Source: Bradyrhizobium liaoningense
GTDB lineage: Bacteria > Pseudomonadota > Alphaproteobacteria > Rhizobiales > Xanthobacteraceae
Length of the DNA stretch: 64,000 nt
Assembly: GCF_018130785.1 (NCBI RefSeq)
Contig: NZ_JAFCJT010000022.1
Span: 1-64,000, forward strand
Direction of reading: 5' to 3'
Shown: piece after piece, positions 32,743 to 41,693 of the stretch
How the letters are laid out: each line of letters opens with the position of its first letter
How positions within the stretch are numbered: the stretch's first letter is position 1
Position numbers and translations under genes: made by a program
Notes under the pieces: generated by a model
What the model was told of the DNA's origin: nothing
Databases searched by the model: none
Seen by the model: the letters and a program-made list of their open reading frames with translations, nothing else

Positions 32743-33273
32743 ATGGAACCGGGTCATTGGCCGTCGGAGCACTCCGACGCGCTTCGCGACTATTTTCTCA
32801 AGGGAATGTCTTATGCGGAGATCGGAAGACAGATTAACGGGAGATTTGGAACGGCTTACACACGCAACGCAGTGGCAGGCCGTGCCAAGCGGCTGGGACT
32901 CGCGGCCCCGGCGCGGATGACGAGCCCATCGATCGTGCCGTCCTTGCCGTCAGGAGCCTGTCTTATCGGGCCGCCCCGTCCGACGTTACCGAACCTGAAC
33001 TTGCCACCGAAATCCGCAATGATGCCCGCGCGGGCCAAGTTGCGCTGTGTCGGTGTCCAGCCGCGTCTGATCCCGCTGGTCGAACTCGGGCGCGAAGACT
33101 GTCGCTATCCCTATGGCGGCGACAAGGAAGGGGAGGTGATCGCCTTCTGCGGCCATCCGCGCCAGCCGGGCTCCAGCTACTGCACGCCGCATGCCCGCCT
33201 GACGCGAAGGTCTGAAGCTGCGTCCGCCCGCGCCGCCGGTCCCGTCGTATTGAGGCTGATCTCTGCCGCCTGA
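32743..33273 (+). CDS. GcrA-family cell cycle regulator homologue
   Basis: This 176-residue protein has both GcrA hallmarks: an N-terminal WPSEHSDALRDYFLKGMSY with AEIGRQING and TRNAVAGRAKRLGL, the sigma-70-dependent DNA-binding domain, and a C-terminal CRYPYGGDKEG, FCGHPRQPGSSYC and PHARL, the conserved CRxP and C-terminal sigma-contact region. The central linker is short. ATG 32743 follows GGACAGC. GcrA proteins activate methylated promoters in the cell cycle. This copy is probably an accessory paralogue, given its promoter under an S24 repressor; the main gcrA would lie elsewhere. Confidence 0.83.
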   Translation: MEPGHWPSEHSDALRDYFLKGMSYAEIGRQINGRFGTAYTRNAVAGRAKRLGLAAPARMTSPSIVPSLPSGACLIGPPRPTLPNLNLPPKSAMMPARAKLRCVGVQPRLIPLVELGREDCRYPYGGDKEGEVIAFCGHPRQPGSSYCTPHARLTRRSEAASARAAGPVVLRLISAA

Positions 33274-33312
33274 CGCGACCGCTATCCGTTCAATTTTGCG
33301 AGGAGTATCCGA

Positions 33313-33888
33313 GTGGCACATGCACGACGCAACAAGTTCTACAGATTGACTGGAATCTACGATCGGCGATCACGCGAGGTGCCGTTCAATGCCGAGGTGG
33401 CGGAGGTCGAGGTCGACAATCCGCTGGCGCTTGATGCCGGCGAGAAGATCGCGGCCGTCCGGTCGGTTCGCGGCGATCCGCTCGGCCGGTTGCACGCGCA
33501 TCACCAGATCGACGAGGCGCAATATCGCGGCGGGCGCGCCTTCCAGAGCGACTGGGAGAGGGCGGAGCGCGGGCCCCAGGCGGTGGACCCGACGCGCGAA
33601 TATGTCGATGGCGCGGGCTCGCGCGAGCCCGTCACCGAAGGCCAGCGCCAGGCTGTGCTGCGCCTGAACCGGGTCGAGCGCGAACTCGGTACCGACGGCG
33701 CCGCGCTGGTGCACGACGTACTGGTGCTGGGACTGACCATGGATCAGATCGGGGAGCGGCGCGCCGTCCGTACCCAGCGCTGGAACGACTATTTCGCGCG
33801 GCGCTTTCGCGAGTGCCTGGACCGGCTCGCGCTGGTCTACGGTTTTGCAACGGAAGGCAAGGCTCGGCGGGCAATGCGGTGCCGATGA
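33313..33888 (+). CDS. Hypothetical protein, DUF6456-like
   Basis: This 191-residue protein has a C-terminal helical region (TEGQRQAVLRLNRVERELG, ALVHDVLVLGLTMDQIGERR, WNDYFARRFRECLDRLALVYGF) that resembles DUF6456-type proteins often found near phage or GcrA-like genes. Start is GTG 33313 with GGAG upstream. It follows the GcrA-like gene by 39 bases and is likely co-transcribed. Function unknown. Confidence 0.6.
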   Translation: MAHARRNKFYRLTGIYDRRSREVPFNAEVAEVEVDNPLALDAGEKIAAVRSVRGDPLGRLHAHHQIDEAQYRGGRAFQSDWERAERGPQAVDPTREYVDGAGSREPVTEGQRQAVLRLNRVERELGTDGAALVHDVLVLGLTMDQIGERRAVRTQRWNDYFARRFRECLDRLALVYGFATEGKARRAMRCR

Positions 33889-33892
33889 CGGC

Positions 33893-33923
33893 GGTGCGCC
33901 TGCGGCTCGGCCGCAGGCGCACC
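33893..33923. terminator. Perfect 13-base hairpin between convergent genes
   Basis: GGTGCGCCTGCGG (33893-33905) pairs with CCGCAGGCGCACC (33911-33923) around a CTCGG loop. It sits between two convergent stop codons. No T-run follows. Confidence 0.7.
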
Positions 33924-33929
33924 GGCTCG

Positions 33930-34283
33930 CTACGGATGCGGCACGATCTGGTAAGGCGTCGTATAGGGCTCGACACGGAGAGATGCGTTGGCCAAGAGCC
34001 CGATCTTCGCGGTCGGCGCCTGTTGCAACTCGCCGTTCGGGCCGCGATGCACGTTGTACTGCCAGACCGTGAGATCGCCCTTCTGCGCCAGCGCGTGCGC
34101 AACCGCGCTCGCATCGTTACCGCCGAGCGCTTGGAGCTCGTCCGCCGACAATCCGACGACGATTTCGTCCTTGATGGTGACGATCTTGAACAGATTCATC
34201 CTGGTCTCCGCCCATGCGCCTTGTATCGAGAGGGTGAGAAGCGCGACCGCGGCGCCCTTGATGAGATCGCAGCGAGAAAGCAT
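33930..34283 (-). CDS. Exported hypothetical protein
   Basis: This 117-residue protein has a signal peptide, LIKGAAVALLTLSIQGAWAET, then a mature domain KIVTIKDEIVVGLSADELQAL, ALAQKGDLTVWQYNVHR and a short C-terminus. The mature part looks like a small soluble periplasmic alpha/beta protein. No family recognised. Convergent with the DUF6456-like gene. Confidence 0.68.
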   Translation of the reverse strand: MLSRCDLIKGAAVALLTLSIQGAWAETRMNLFKIVTIKDEIVVGLSADELQALGGNDASAVAHALAQKGDLTVWQYNVHRGPNGELQQAPTAKIGLLANASLRVEPYTTPYQIVPHP

Positions 34284-34478
34284 GCTGTCGTCCTTTGGTG
34301 CTGAGGTGCGCCCGAATCGATAAGTCCGTCGGCCATGGCGCCCGTTGTCTGCGTGGCCGCTTCGCAACCGCTTGGTCGTTCAACCTTGAACGACGGTTCA
34401 TTGGCGGAAATATCTTCGAAACGATGAACCCTGCTGCGAGGAGCCGCGTCCAAGTCGAACAGCTCAAGGGGGAGTCAG

Positions 34479-34619
34479 ATGAATTTCGCCGGCACGGCCT
34501 GCCTTCTCGTGTCCCTGGGCACGGCAGGCTCGGCGGCGGCCGCCGATCCCTTCTGCAGGTTCATTTCGTCGACGATACAACCGCCGAAGTCGGGCTCAAC
34601 AATTACGTGTATACCCTGA
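34479..34619 (+). CDS. Small secreted peptide (46 residues)
   Basis: ATG 34479 has a near-perfect GGGGGAG ribosome site seven bases upstream. The encoded 46-residue peptide is MNFAGTACLLVSLGTAGSA then AAADPFCRFISSTIQPPKSG and a short C-terminal STITCIP. It has a signal peptide cleaved after AAA and two cysteines (in DPFCR and TITCIP) that could form a disulphide in a mature peptide of about 24 residues. It is too short for most gene finders. Function unknown. Confidence 0.55.
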   Translation: MNFAGTACLLVSLGTAGSAAAADPFCRFISSTIQPPKSGSTITCIP

Positions 34620-35017
34620 AGAAACTTTAATCTGACCTCGCCAATCGCCGTTCACACCGGAAACACGGCGAAACGCCGCACCGATTGACACCGATCGAGG
34701 TCGTGTGCGTGAGTGATGCCGCTTCTTGACGCAGGTGGGTGACGACGGTCCATATTCCTGTTATCCGGAATTGCCGTGGTGCGATGCAGACGAAGCATCG
34801 CTGCTGCGACGGTTGGGCTTGCCGGAAGGGTTGTTTCTTGACATAATTGCAACCTGTTCGGCTGAGCCGGTCCGTGTGATATGTGGTTCGGCGTGCTAAC
34901 CTACCGGGTGCCCCGGCCGAGATCTCAGGGGCACCATGGCGTCCGGTCATGGTGTCCGGTTCTCGAGCGAGACCTCAACGTCTGATCACGAAGGCCGATG
35001 CTTGTCATAGGTGCGAG
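34620..35017. other. Intergenic region, no gene recognised
   Basis: Nearly 400 bases between the secreted peptide and the 61-residue gene hold only short overlapping frames with biased composition. TTGACGCAGG at 34727 could be a -35 box, but no matching -10 was found. No stable hairpin or repeat was recognised. Confidence 0.4.
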
Positions 35018-35203
35018 ATGAAAAACCTCAATTTCGCGGCTGAACTGCACCTTAAGCTCGGCGCGCCGGCAAGCAGCACCGTTGAAAGTCTGCGCCTGCT
35101 TCGCGCATTCCTGAAGCTCGCGCCTCGACAGCGTTTCGAGGTCATCAAGCTGGTCGAAGATCTCGGCACCGAAGAAACCCTTCCCGAGCACCCCCTGTCC
35201 TGA
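35018..35203 (+). CDS. Hypothetical small protein
   Basis: This 61-residue protein, MKNLNFAAELHLKLGAPAS onward, contains RLLRAFLKLAPRQRFEVIKLVEDL, a likely two-helix unit, and an acidic tail. It is cytoplasmic with no known family. The periodic base use in this frame supports a real gene. Confidence 0.55.
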   Translation: MKNLNFAAELHLKLGAPASSTVESLRLLRAFLKLAPRQRFEVIKLVEDLGTEETLPEHPLS

Positions 35204-35346
35204 GCCCGGCCGCGCGCCGGCCCTACGCCTCGTCCTTCGTTTTCCTGCCGGAGCCGGACCGCCGGGCGACGCTTGTCCCTAGGCTGCCGCTGGAATGCGA
35301 TCCGGCAAGTGTGGTATTCAGTTGGGAAAAAGGGAGGAGTACGACC

Positions 35347-35688
35347 ATGATCGAACCGAAGCTTGAGGTTCCAGCCGAACTGCGCGACCTGGCCGAAAAG
35401 ACGATCGACCAGGCGGAAAAGGCATTCGGCATGTTTTTCGAGGCTGCCACCAAATCGATGACGTCGGTTCCCGGAACCGGTACCGAAGTGTCCAAGCAGG
35501 CGCTCGCGTTCACCGAGCAGAACATGAAGTCGGCGTTCGAGCACGCGCGCAAGCTCGTGCATGCCACCGACCTTCAGGAAGCGATGCGGATCCAGTCCGA
35601 CTTTCTGCGCAGCCAGTTTACCAGCGCAGGAGACCACATGCGCCAGATGACCGGCAGTTTCATGCAGCCCGGCAAGGGGAAGTCCTGA
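35347..35688 (+). CDS. Phasin family protein
   Basis: This 113-residue helical protein has the phasin layout: EVPAELRDLAEKTIDQAEKA, FFEAATKSMTS, ALAFTEQNMKSAFEHARKL and SDFLRSQFTSAGDHMRQM. Phasins coat polyhydroxyalkanoate granules and control their size. The ATG has GGGAGGAG upstream. It stands alone, without phaC or phaZ nearby. Confidence 0.85.
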   Translation: MIEPKLEVPAELRDLAEKTIDQAEKAFGMFFEAATKSMTSVPGTGTEVSKQALAFTEQNMKSAFEHARKLVHATDLQEAMRIQSDFLRSQFTSAGDHMRQMTGSFMQPGKGKS

Positions 35689-36059
35689 TTTCCGGCGTGC
35701 GCTGCGTGCCCGCAAATTGATCCTGCGCAGTGTGGATATCGTCACGTCGATGCTGGAGCAGGATCCGGCGCCTCTCATGCATTTTGCTTTGCGGGGCGCC
35801 GCGCTCAGCCGCAGCACGATCCTGGAAATTGCGAGAGATCGATGCGGGCGATGATCGACCGCAGCAGCTTGCGGGTCGCACGATAGAGATGCCGCGCGAA
35901 TGCCGGTGTCCTCGCAGCTGGCAGGCCAAAGCTTGCCGTAACGAGACTCTTCGTATCAGGGCTTTCGATGGAGTGCGACACGTGCCTCTCCGGGGTGGTG
36001 AGGCTCTTTCTATCGTAGCCGGCCTGGAGCTGCCTTGATCTGCCGCAAAGGGATCCCGG
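35689..36059. other. Intergenic region, no gene recognised
   Basis: About 370 bases between the phasin and the convergent hydrolase gene contain only short frames unlike real proteins. No repeat, hairpin with a T-run, or promoter could be assigned. Confidence 0.4.
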
Positions 36060-36890
36060 CTAATAGTCGCCGGGGTTCATGATCATCGGGCTTCTGGTGT
36101 CAGCCGGCGCGAGCGCGCTGCTGGCACTGTCACGCAGGAAGCGATCGAGTGTCGCCTGGATCTTCTCCTTGACCGCATCGGGACCGCGATCGCTCATCTC
36201 GGTGTGCTGAGCGCCGGTATGGACGATGTCGATGCCGCGCGCTTTGGCCTCTTCAGGCGTCGGCAGCACGCCCGGGTCGGTCTGGAAATGCGGATCCTTG
36301 GAGCGGAACGACAAGATCTTCAGGTTGTCGCTGAGCACGAAGGGTACCCGCAAATTGTCGAGCGTGATCACCTTCGACACGATCTCCGGGTGCTGATGGG
36401 CGACGTACATCGAGACGTCGCCACCGTTGGAATGGCCGACGAGGGTGATGTGGTCGTAGTCGGTGTTTTCCTGCCGGCGCTTCAGTTCGGCCAGGGTGAA
36501 AAGGATGTTGGCCTCGCAGCGGATGTAGACCTCGCGCCGCCCGACATATTGCTGACCGACATGCGTCATCAACGGCGGATCGCTCGGCAGGTCCTGCTGG
36601 ATGCTGGCAACGAGATAACCGCGCGCCGCGAGCACGTTGGCGAGGAAGGAATATTCGGTTGCCTTGACGGTGTTGCCGTTGCTGATGATGGCGAGCGGGA
36701 GCTTCCAGAGTCCGAGATTGGCCTTGGTCTCGTAGTCGCGCCGCACCGCGATTTCGACCGAGATCGGCCGTTGGCGCGAGGCATCGAACAGGGTCAAAAC
36801 CTCATGGCGGATCGCGAACCGGCTGACGACGAAATACTGGCCTACGCCGAGGACGCAGAGAAAAGCCAGGATTGCAAACACCCTTTTCAT
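36060..36890 (-). CDS. Alpha/beta hydrolase, membrane-anchored or exported
   Basis: This 276-residue protein starts with a hydrophobic segment, MKRVFAILAFLCVLGVGQY, without a clear cleavage site, so it may be a membrane anchor. The nucleophile elbow GHSNGG is in DHITLVGHSNGGDVSMYVA, the acid is probably in VITLDN or the later KDPHFQTDP, and the histidine is in HTGAQHTEMSD. The fold is that of dienelactone hydrolase/chlorophyllase-like esterases. Substrate unknown. Confidence 0.78.
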   Translation of the reverse strand: MKRVFAILAFLCVLGVGQYFVVSRFAIRHEVLTLFDASRQRPISVEIAVRRDYETKANLGLWKLPLAIISNGNTVKATEYSFLANVLAARGYLVASIQQDLPSDPPLMTHVGQQYVGRREVYIRCEANILFTLAELKRRQENTDYDHITLVGHSNGGDVSMYVAHQHPEIVSKVITLDNLRVPFVLSDNLKILSFRSKDPHFQTDPGVLPTPEEAKARGIDIVHTGAQHTEMSDRGPDAVKEKIQATLDRFLRDSASSALAPADTRSPMIMNPGDY

Positions 36891-37044
36891 GGATCGGTCT
36901 CAAATCAGTTTCGGCTGAACATGGTTATCGGGAACTCCCGGATCGAGCGATCGTGAGCAGGTTACGGGATTAAATTTAGGCAAGTCTGTGAGGAGCGCCG
37001 CAAAAGGGCCGCATCAAGGCACGCTTCAGCCGAGGGCTACGCGG

Positions 37045-38290
37045 CTAGAGGCAGCCGCCCCGGCCGCGTTCGGGGCAAAGCCGGAACGCGCTCGACAGGG
37101 TGAACAGGAAGCGCGGGTTGCGTCGCTCGTTGTCTGGCGCCCGGCAGCTCAGGGGGAAGGCCACGCCGAGATCGGCTTGAAGATCGTCCGGCAGAAAGAA
37201 CCGCACGCCGGCTCCGGCGGATGTCAGCGCCAGGCCGTCGCTCAGGCGGTAGCCGTCGTTCCAGACTGCGCCGGCATCGCCAAAGGCGTAGAGCTGATAG
37301 CCGGTCCAGTAGCGGAAATTCAGCGTCTGGTCGAAGGGTACTTCGAGCGAGCCGGCAAGGCCGTTGTCGCCGCTGATCTCGGCTGCGCCATAGCCCCGGC
37401 CAAAAGCCGCGCCGCCGAGATAGAATTGCTGCGAGGTGAACAGCGGCCGCGATGCCGTCTGGCTCGCTGCGGAGAGCTTGAGCGACCAGGCGTCGTTGAG
37501 CGTCCGGTCGCGCGTGAACCAGAGGTTCAGCACCGAGAAGTTCGACGCGGCGCCGTCGCGCGACAACAGATCGTCGTCGAAATGCGAGGCACCGAAGATG
37601 TCGAGGCCCTGGCGGTAGGTCAGCGTCGCGAAATTGGTGCCGCCGAAGCGATCCTGGAGCCGGTAATCGGCGGTCAGGCTCGCGGTCCTGATGTGGTCGT
37701 TGTACCAAGGGCCGTAAAGGTCGTGTTCGGACACGTTGCTGAAGGTCCCGGCCACGGTGAGCGTCAGCCCCGACGATTGCGACATGAAGGGCACGGTGCT
37801 TGCCCGCAGTTCGAACGCCTCCGTCGTGGTGATGTCGCTGTCGAGGCGGCGGGCGTCATCCGGCCGGACCGCGCTATACAGGACGGAAGCGCCGAGGCGC
37901 AGGCCGTCGACGCCGACGGGCGCGTCATAGGATAAGCGCGCAAAGCCAAGCTCACGCGGGTCGTTGGCAATGGTCGACAGGTTGACCGCCAGCGTATCGC
38001 CGGGCGTGAGATAGGAGTTGAACGCGCCGGTCGCATAGGTCTGCCACGGGCCGACCGACGACGAACCCAGATTATCCAGGCCGAACGACGAGAAGAGGTG
38101 CCAGGTTTTCAAATAGACGACGAGGCGAAAGCGGCCGGTGGGACCGCCGATCTCCTCGAGCGCGGTGTCGGTGATCCGGACGCCCGGCCTGCCGTTGATG
38201 AGGAAGAGCTGGCGCTCGAGCGTCGCCAGGCGCGACGGCTGCTCGGAGAGAACCGGCCCCAGCATCGGCCTCACGCCAAACTGCTCGGCG
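37045..38290 (-). pseudogene. TpsB (FhaC/ShlB/HecB) transporter, N-terminus missing
   Basis: About 400 residues of an Omp85-like outer membrane transporter for two-partner secretion. The barrel repeats and the conserved motif VRFFLPDDLQADLGVAFPL, FGRGYGAAEISGDNGLAGSLEV and the C-terminal FTLSSAFRLCP are visible. Sequence from RPMLGPVLSEQPSRLATLERQ is part of the POTRA region. Whole proteins have about 550-600 residues, including the signal peptide and POTRA 1, which are lost here. The frame runs into unrelated EAL sequence near 38290-38300. No TpsA exoprotein gene is adjacent. Confidence 0.75.
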
Positions 38291-38297
38291 CCGTCGC

Positions 38298-38722
38298 TGC
38301 TCGAGCTCGAAGTCACAGAGGATATCCTGCTCTATGACGAAAGCCGCGTGCTCGACATGTTCAAGCGGATCCAGCAGCTCGGCGTCCGCGTTCTGTTCGA
38401 CGATTTCGGAACGGGCTATGCATGCCTGAGCTATCTGAAGAAGTTTCCGCTCGACGGGCTCAAGATCGACCGGTCGTTCGTGCTTGACTTGCTCGCCGAT
38501 TCCGACGACGCCGCGATCGTCGGCTCGACCATCGGTCTCGGCAAGCAGCTCGGGCTCACTGTCGTGGCGGAGGGTATCGAGAACCGTGCCACGGCCGACT
38601 TCCTGGTCAGCATGGGATGCGAGGAAGGACAGGGATATTTCTTCGGCCGCCCGATGCCTGCCGAGGCATTCGAACGGCAATTCCTGCCGCAGCCCCGATC
38701 CGTCACCCCGCGGCCTAGCTGA
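38298..38722 (+). pseudogene. EAL domain (c-di-GMP phosphodiesterase) C-terminal fragment
   Basis: About 140 residues matching the C-terminal half of an EAL domain: LELEVTEDILLYD, LFDDFGTGYACLSYLKKFP, LKIDRSFVLDLL, VVAEGIENRATADFL and the terminal GQGYFFGRPMPAEAFE. The EAL signature itself and everything before it, including any sensor or GGDEF domain, is missing. It begins at the point where the TpsB fragment ends on the other strand, so both genes were cut by one event. Confidence 0.75.
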
Positions 38723-38745
38723 CTCACCTCACGCGGGCTTCATTG

Positions 38746-39006
38746 CTAACGCCGGCGGGCGATGGCAACCCCGAACAGAAAGGCGACAAACAGGCTCGCG
38801 AGCGGCGCTTCACGTGTGATTGCGGCGACCGTCGAGAGCGGTTTACCAGGCTTTCGAGCTTCGTCGATGACATGCGTCAAGCGGTCGACAGCAGCGCGCA
38901 AGCCTCCCGCGACCTCACCGATCGTATGGGAGACGTCGGCCGCCGCGTCGATGGCGCGCTCGGCCATGCCGGGCTGGGACGGGGGCTGCGGAATTTCGGT
39001 GCTCAA
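38746..39006 (-). CDS. Small membrane-anchored protein (DUF883-like)
   Basis: This 86-residue protein has an amphipathic region RAIDAAADVSHTIGEVAGGLR and a C-terminal membrane segment LASLFVAFLFGVAIARRR. That layout is typical of ElaB/YgaM-type inner membrane proteins that tether ribosomes or respond to stress. TTG 39006 with GCGGAG eight bases upstream is preferred; an ATG at 39048 would add 14 residues. Confidence 0.62.
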   Translation of the reverse strand: MSTEIPQPPSQPGMAERAIDAAADVSHTIGEVAGGLRAAVDRLTHVIDEARKPGKPLSTVAAITREAPLASLFVAFLFGVAIARRR

Positions 39007-39046
39007 ATTCGTAAACTCCGCTTCTGACGAAGTGAATGAGGCCGGC

Positions 39047-39111
39047 ACCTTTGGCTATCCGCGCGAGCGCTCGTTTTGAACAGCGGGTCCGAAGACCTTT
39101 GGCTATCCGCG
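39047..39111. repeat. 17-base direct repeat
   Basis: ACCTTTGGCTATCCGCG occurs at 39047-39063 and again at 39095-39111, in the gap between the small membrane protein gene and arginase. Function unknown; possibly a footprint of recombination or a pair of binding sites. Confidence 0.5.
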
Positions 39112-39283
39112 ACAGGCGCCGTAATGTACGGCGGGTGCCGGCCTTGCAAGGGAAATGCGGCGCGCGGGATTTTGTTCCGGGACGGCTTCTCGCGCGGCGT
39201 CTTTTCACCGGGAAATACCCGTGAAACGACGGGCACGAATCTCTGTTAGGCTGGCGGCGCCTTGCTGATCTCAGGAGATTACC

Positions 39284-40261
39284 GTGACCGATCGGATCAT
39301 GACGGATCGAGCCCGGCGCATCGCCTTGCTCGGCGCGCCCATCGACATGGGGGCTTCGCAGCGCGGGACCTTGATGGGCCCTGCGGCGCTGCGCACCGCC
39401 GGCCTCGCGGCACTGCTCGAAAGCCTTGATTTCGAAGTTGTCGATTACGGCGATCTCTCCGTGGCAGAGGTCAGGGACCTCGCTGACAGGCCGCCCGAAA
39501 AAGCCAATCACTATCGCGAAATCCAGCGCTGGACGCGCATACTGAGCCGCAGAGGCCATGAGATCGCACAAACCGGCGCGTTACCGATCTTCCTCGGCGG
39601 CGATCACACATTGTCGATGGGCTCGGTGAATGCCATGGCGCGCCACTGGCAGGAGCGCGGACGCGAGCTGTTCGTGCTCTGGCTCGACGCCCATGCCGAT
39701 TACAATACGCCCGAGACGACGATCACCGCCAACATGCACGGCATGTCGGCGGCGTTCTTGTGCGGCGAGCCCGGCCTCGACGGATTGCTCGGCGATGATC
39801 CGCGCGCCTCGATTGATCCTGACAGGCTGGACCTGTTCGGCGCACGTTCGATCGACAAGCTCGAAAAGGAGTTGATGCGCACACGCCGGATCAGAGTTGT
39901 CGACATGCGCCAGATTGACGAGTTCGGCGTCGCTGTGCTGATCCGGAGCGTCATCGAGCGCGTCAAGGCGAGCGATGGTGTGCTCCATGTCAGCTTCGAT
40001 GTCGATTTCCTCGATCCGTGTGTGGCGCCGGGAGTCGGCACCACGGTGCCGGGCGGAGCGACCTATCGCGAGGCGCATCTGATCATGGAGCTGCTACATG
40101 ATTCCGGCGTGGTGGGATCGGTCGACATCGTCGAGCTCAATCCGTTCCTGGACGAGCGCGGTCGCACCGCACGCACCGCGGTCGAGCTGATCGGCAGCCT
40201 GTTCGGACAGCAAATCACCGACCGCCCGACGCCGAGTAACGCGATCGCACCAGGCGAGTGA
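39284..40261 (+). CDS. rocF: Arginase
   Basis: This 325-residue manganese enzyme hydrolyses arginine to ornithine and urea. The metal-binding motifs are FLGGDHTLSMG, WLDAHADYNTPET and VSFDVDFLDPCVAPG, with the substrate loop MHGMSAAFL. GTG 39284 with AGGAGA six bases upstream is chosen; ATG 39299 is also in frame. Length is normal. The gene stands alone; ornithine cyclodeaminase, often next to it in rhizobia, is absent. Confidence 0.92.
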   Translation: MTDRIMTDRARRIALLGAPIDMGASQRGTLMGPAALRTAGLAALLESLDFEVVDYGDLSVAEVRDLADRPPEKANHYREIQRWTRILSRRGHEIAQTGALPIFLGGDHTLSMGSVNAMARHWQERGRELFVLWLDAHADYNTPETTITANMHGMSAAFLCGEPGLDGLLGDDPRASIDPDRLDLFGARSIDKLEKELMRTRRIRVVDMRQIDEFGVAVLIRSVIERVKASDGVLHVSFDVDFLDPCVAPGVGTTVPGGATYREAHLIMELLHDSGVVGSVDIVELNPFLDERGRTARTAVELIGSLFGQQITDRPTPSNAIAPGE

Positions 40262-40319
40262 CGCTGAGAGCTGTTTTGCATTGCGAAGAACGGAACTGCT
40301 GTTGCAGCTGGCTGATCTA

Positions 40320-40333
40320 GACCAGTCCTGGTC
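40320..40333. promoter_or_regulatory. Palindrome upstream of soxC
   Basis: GACCAG-TC-CTGGTC is a perfect inverted repeat about 90 bases upstream of the soxC start. It could be the operator of a SoxR/ArsR-type regulator; no such gene is in the window. Confidence 0.4.
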
Positions 40334-40421
40334 GAAATCGCCTGTTTTTGAAATACGTGCCGATTGCAAACGCACTTCGCGGAAGGTTTGATGCGGGTCG
40401 AGCTTCAGCCGAGGATCCGCA

Positions 40422-41693
40422 ATGAGCAGCACGATCGACGCCGAGGGAAAATCCCGAAGAGCAACACGCCGTCGCTTCCTGCAAGGCGGCACTGCGGTGG
40501 CGGGCGGCGCCGTTCTGGGTGCCGGTGCGTCGGCGGCAGCGGACACCGATAATCTTCCGCCCAGCATTCCCGAATGGATGAAGGCGCCGGGCGAACCGAT
40601 GGGAGGCCAGCCCTATGGCACGCCGTCACCGTTCGAGAAGGGCGTCGTCAAGAACATCTCGAAGACTCTCAAGCAGTACGTTTCTGCCTCCGGCCGGACG
40701 CCATTGCAGGAGCTCGACGGCATCATCACGCCGAATGGATTGTTCTATGAGCGGCATCATGGCGGTGTTCCGACCATCGATCCGGCGCAGCATCGGTTGA
40801 TGCTGCACGGCCTTGTCGAACGGCCGCTGATCTTCACGATGGACGATCTCAGGCGCTTCCCGTCGGAATCGCGCATCCACTTCCTCGAATGCTCCGGCAA
40901 TCCCGGTTACATCAAGCCCTATGGCAAGACGGCATCGGACCTCGTGGGTCTGGTAAGTTGCGCCGAATGGACCGGCGTGAGCCTGAAGCTGGTGCTCCAG
41001 GAGGCCGGATTGAAACCGGACGCCAAATGGGTCGTCGCCGAAGGCGCTGACGCCGCTGCGCTGACCCGCAGCATTCCGATCGAGAAATGCCTCGAGGATG
41101 CCCTTCTGGTCTACAGCCAGAACGGCGAGCGGTTACGTCCGCAGCAGGGCTATCCCTTGCGGCTGTTCCTGCCGGGCTTTGAAGGCAATATGAGCGTGAA
41201 GTGGCTGCGCCGGCTGCACGTGACTGCGGAGCCCACTTACTCGCGCGAAGAGACCTCGAAATACACCGATCTCTTGCCCGACGGCACCGCGCGCGAGTTT
41301 TCCTTCTACATGGAAGCCAAGTCGATCATTACGCGCCCCTCGGGCGGTCAGCGCCTGAGCGCGCCTGGCTTCCATGAGATCACCGGCATCGCCTGGAGCG
41401 GACATGGCAAGATCAAGCGTGTCGAGGTGTCGGTCGATGACGGCAAGAGCTGGCAAGACGCGCGATTGCAGGAGCCGGTGTTGACGCGCGCGTTCACGCG
41501 CTTCCGCCTGCCTTGGCAATGGGACGGCAAGCCAGCCGTGATCCAGAGCCGTGCCGTCGACGAGACCGGCTATGTGCAGCCAACGCTGGCCGAGCTGCTC
41601 GCGGTGCGCGGCGAGAACTATTTCTACCACAACAACGCGATCTGGCCCTGGCGCATCGCGGCCGATGGCGAGGTGACCAATGCGTTGGCGTGA
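40422..41693 (+). CDS. soxC: Sulfite/sulfane dehydrogenase molybdenum subunit SoxC
   Basis: This 423-residue molybdoenzyme has a twin-arginine signal (RRATRRRFLQGGTAVAGGAV), so it is exported folded to the periplasm. The molybdenum-ligating cysteine is C157 in HFLECSGN. The C-terminal dimerisation domain (HEITGIAWSGHGKIKRVEVSVDDGKSW) is as in sulfite oxidases, and the sequence is of the SoxC type. It overlaps soxD by 14 bases. SoxCD oxidises the sulfane sulfur bound to SoxYZ; the other sox genes are not in the window, so the pair may act as a sulfite dehydrogenase. Confidence 0.88.
   Translation: MSSTIDAEGKSRRATRRRFLQGGTAVAGGAVLGAGASAAADTDNLPPSIPEWMKAPGEPMGGQPYGTPSPFEKGVVKNISKTLKQYVSASGRTPLQELDGIITPNGLFYERHHGGVPTIDPAQHRLMLHGLVERPLIFTMDDLRRFPSESRIHFLECSGNPGYIKPYGKTASDLVGLVSCAEWTGVSLKLVLQEAGLKPDAKWVVAEGADAAALTRSIPIEKCLEDALLVYSQNGERLRPQQGYPLRLFLPGFEGNMSVKWLRRLHVTAEPTYSREETSKYTDLLPDGTAREFSFYMEAKSIITRPSGGQRLSAPGFHEITGIAWSGHGKIKRVEVSVDDGKSWQDARLQEPVLTRAFTRFRLPWQWDGKPAVIQSRAVDETGYVQPTLAELLAVRGENYFYHNNAIWPWRIAADGEVTNALA

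Noticed and set aside
39250..39268. TGGCGGCGCCTTGCT before arginase as a sigma-54 promoter
   Set aside because: GG and GC are nine bases apart, one short of the strict ten.
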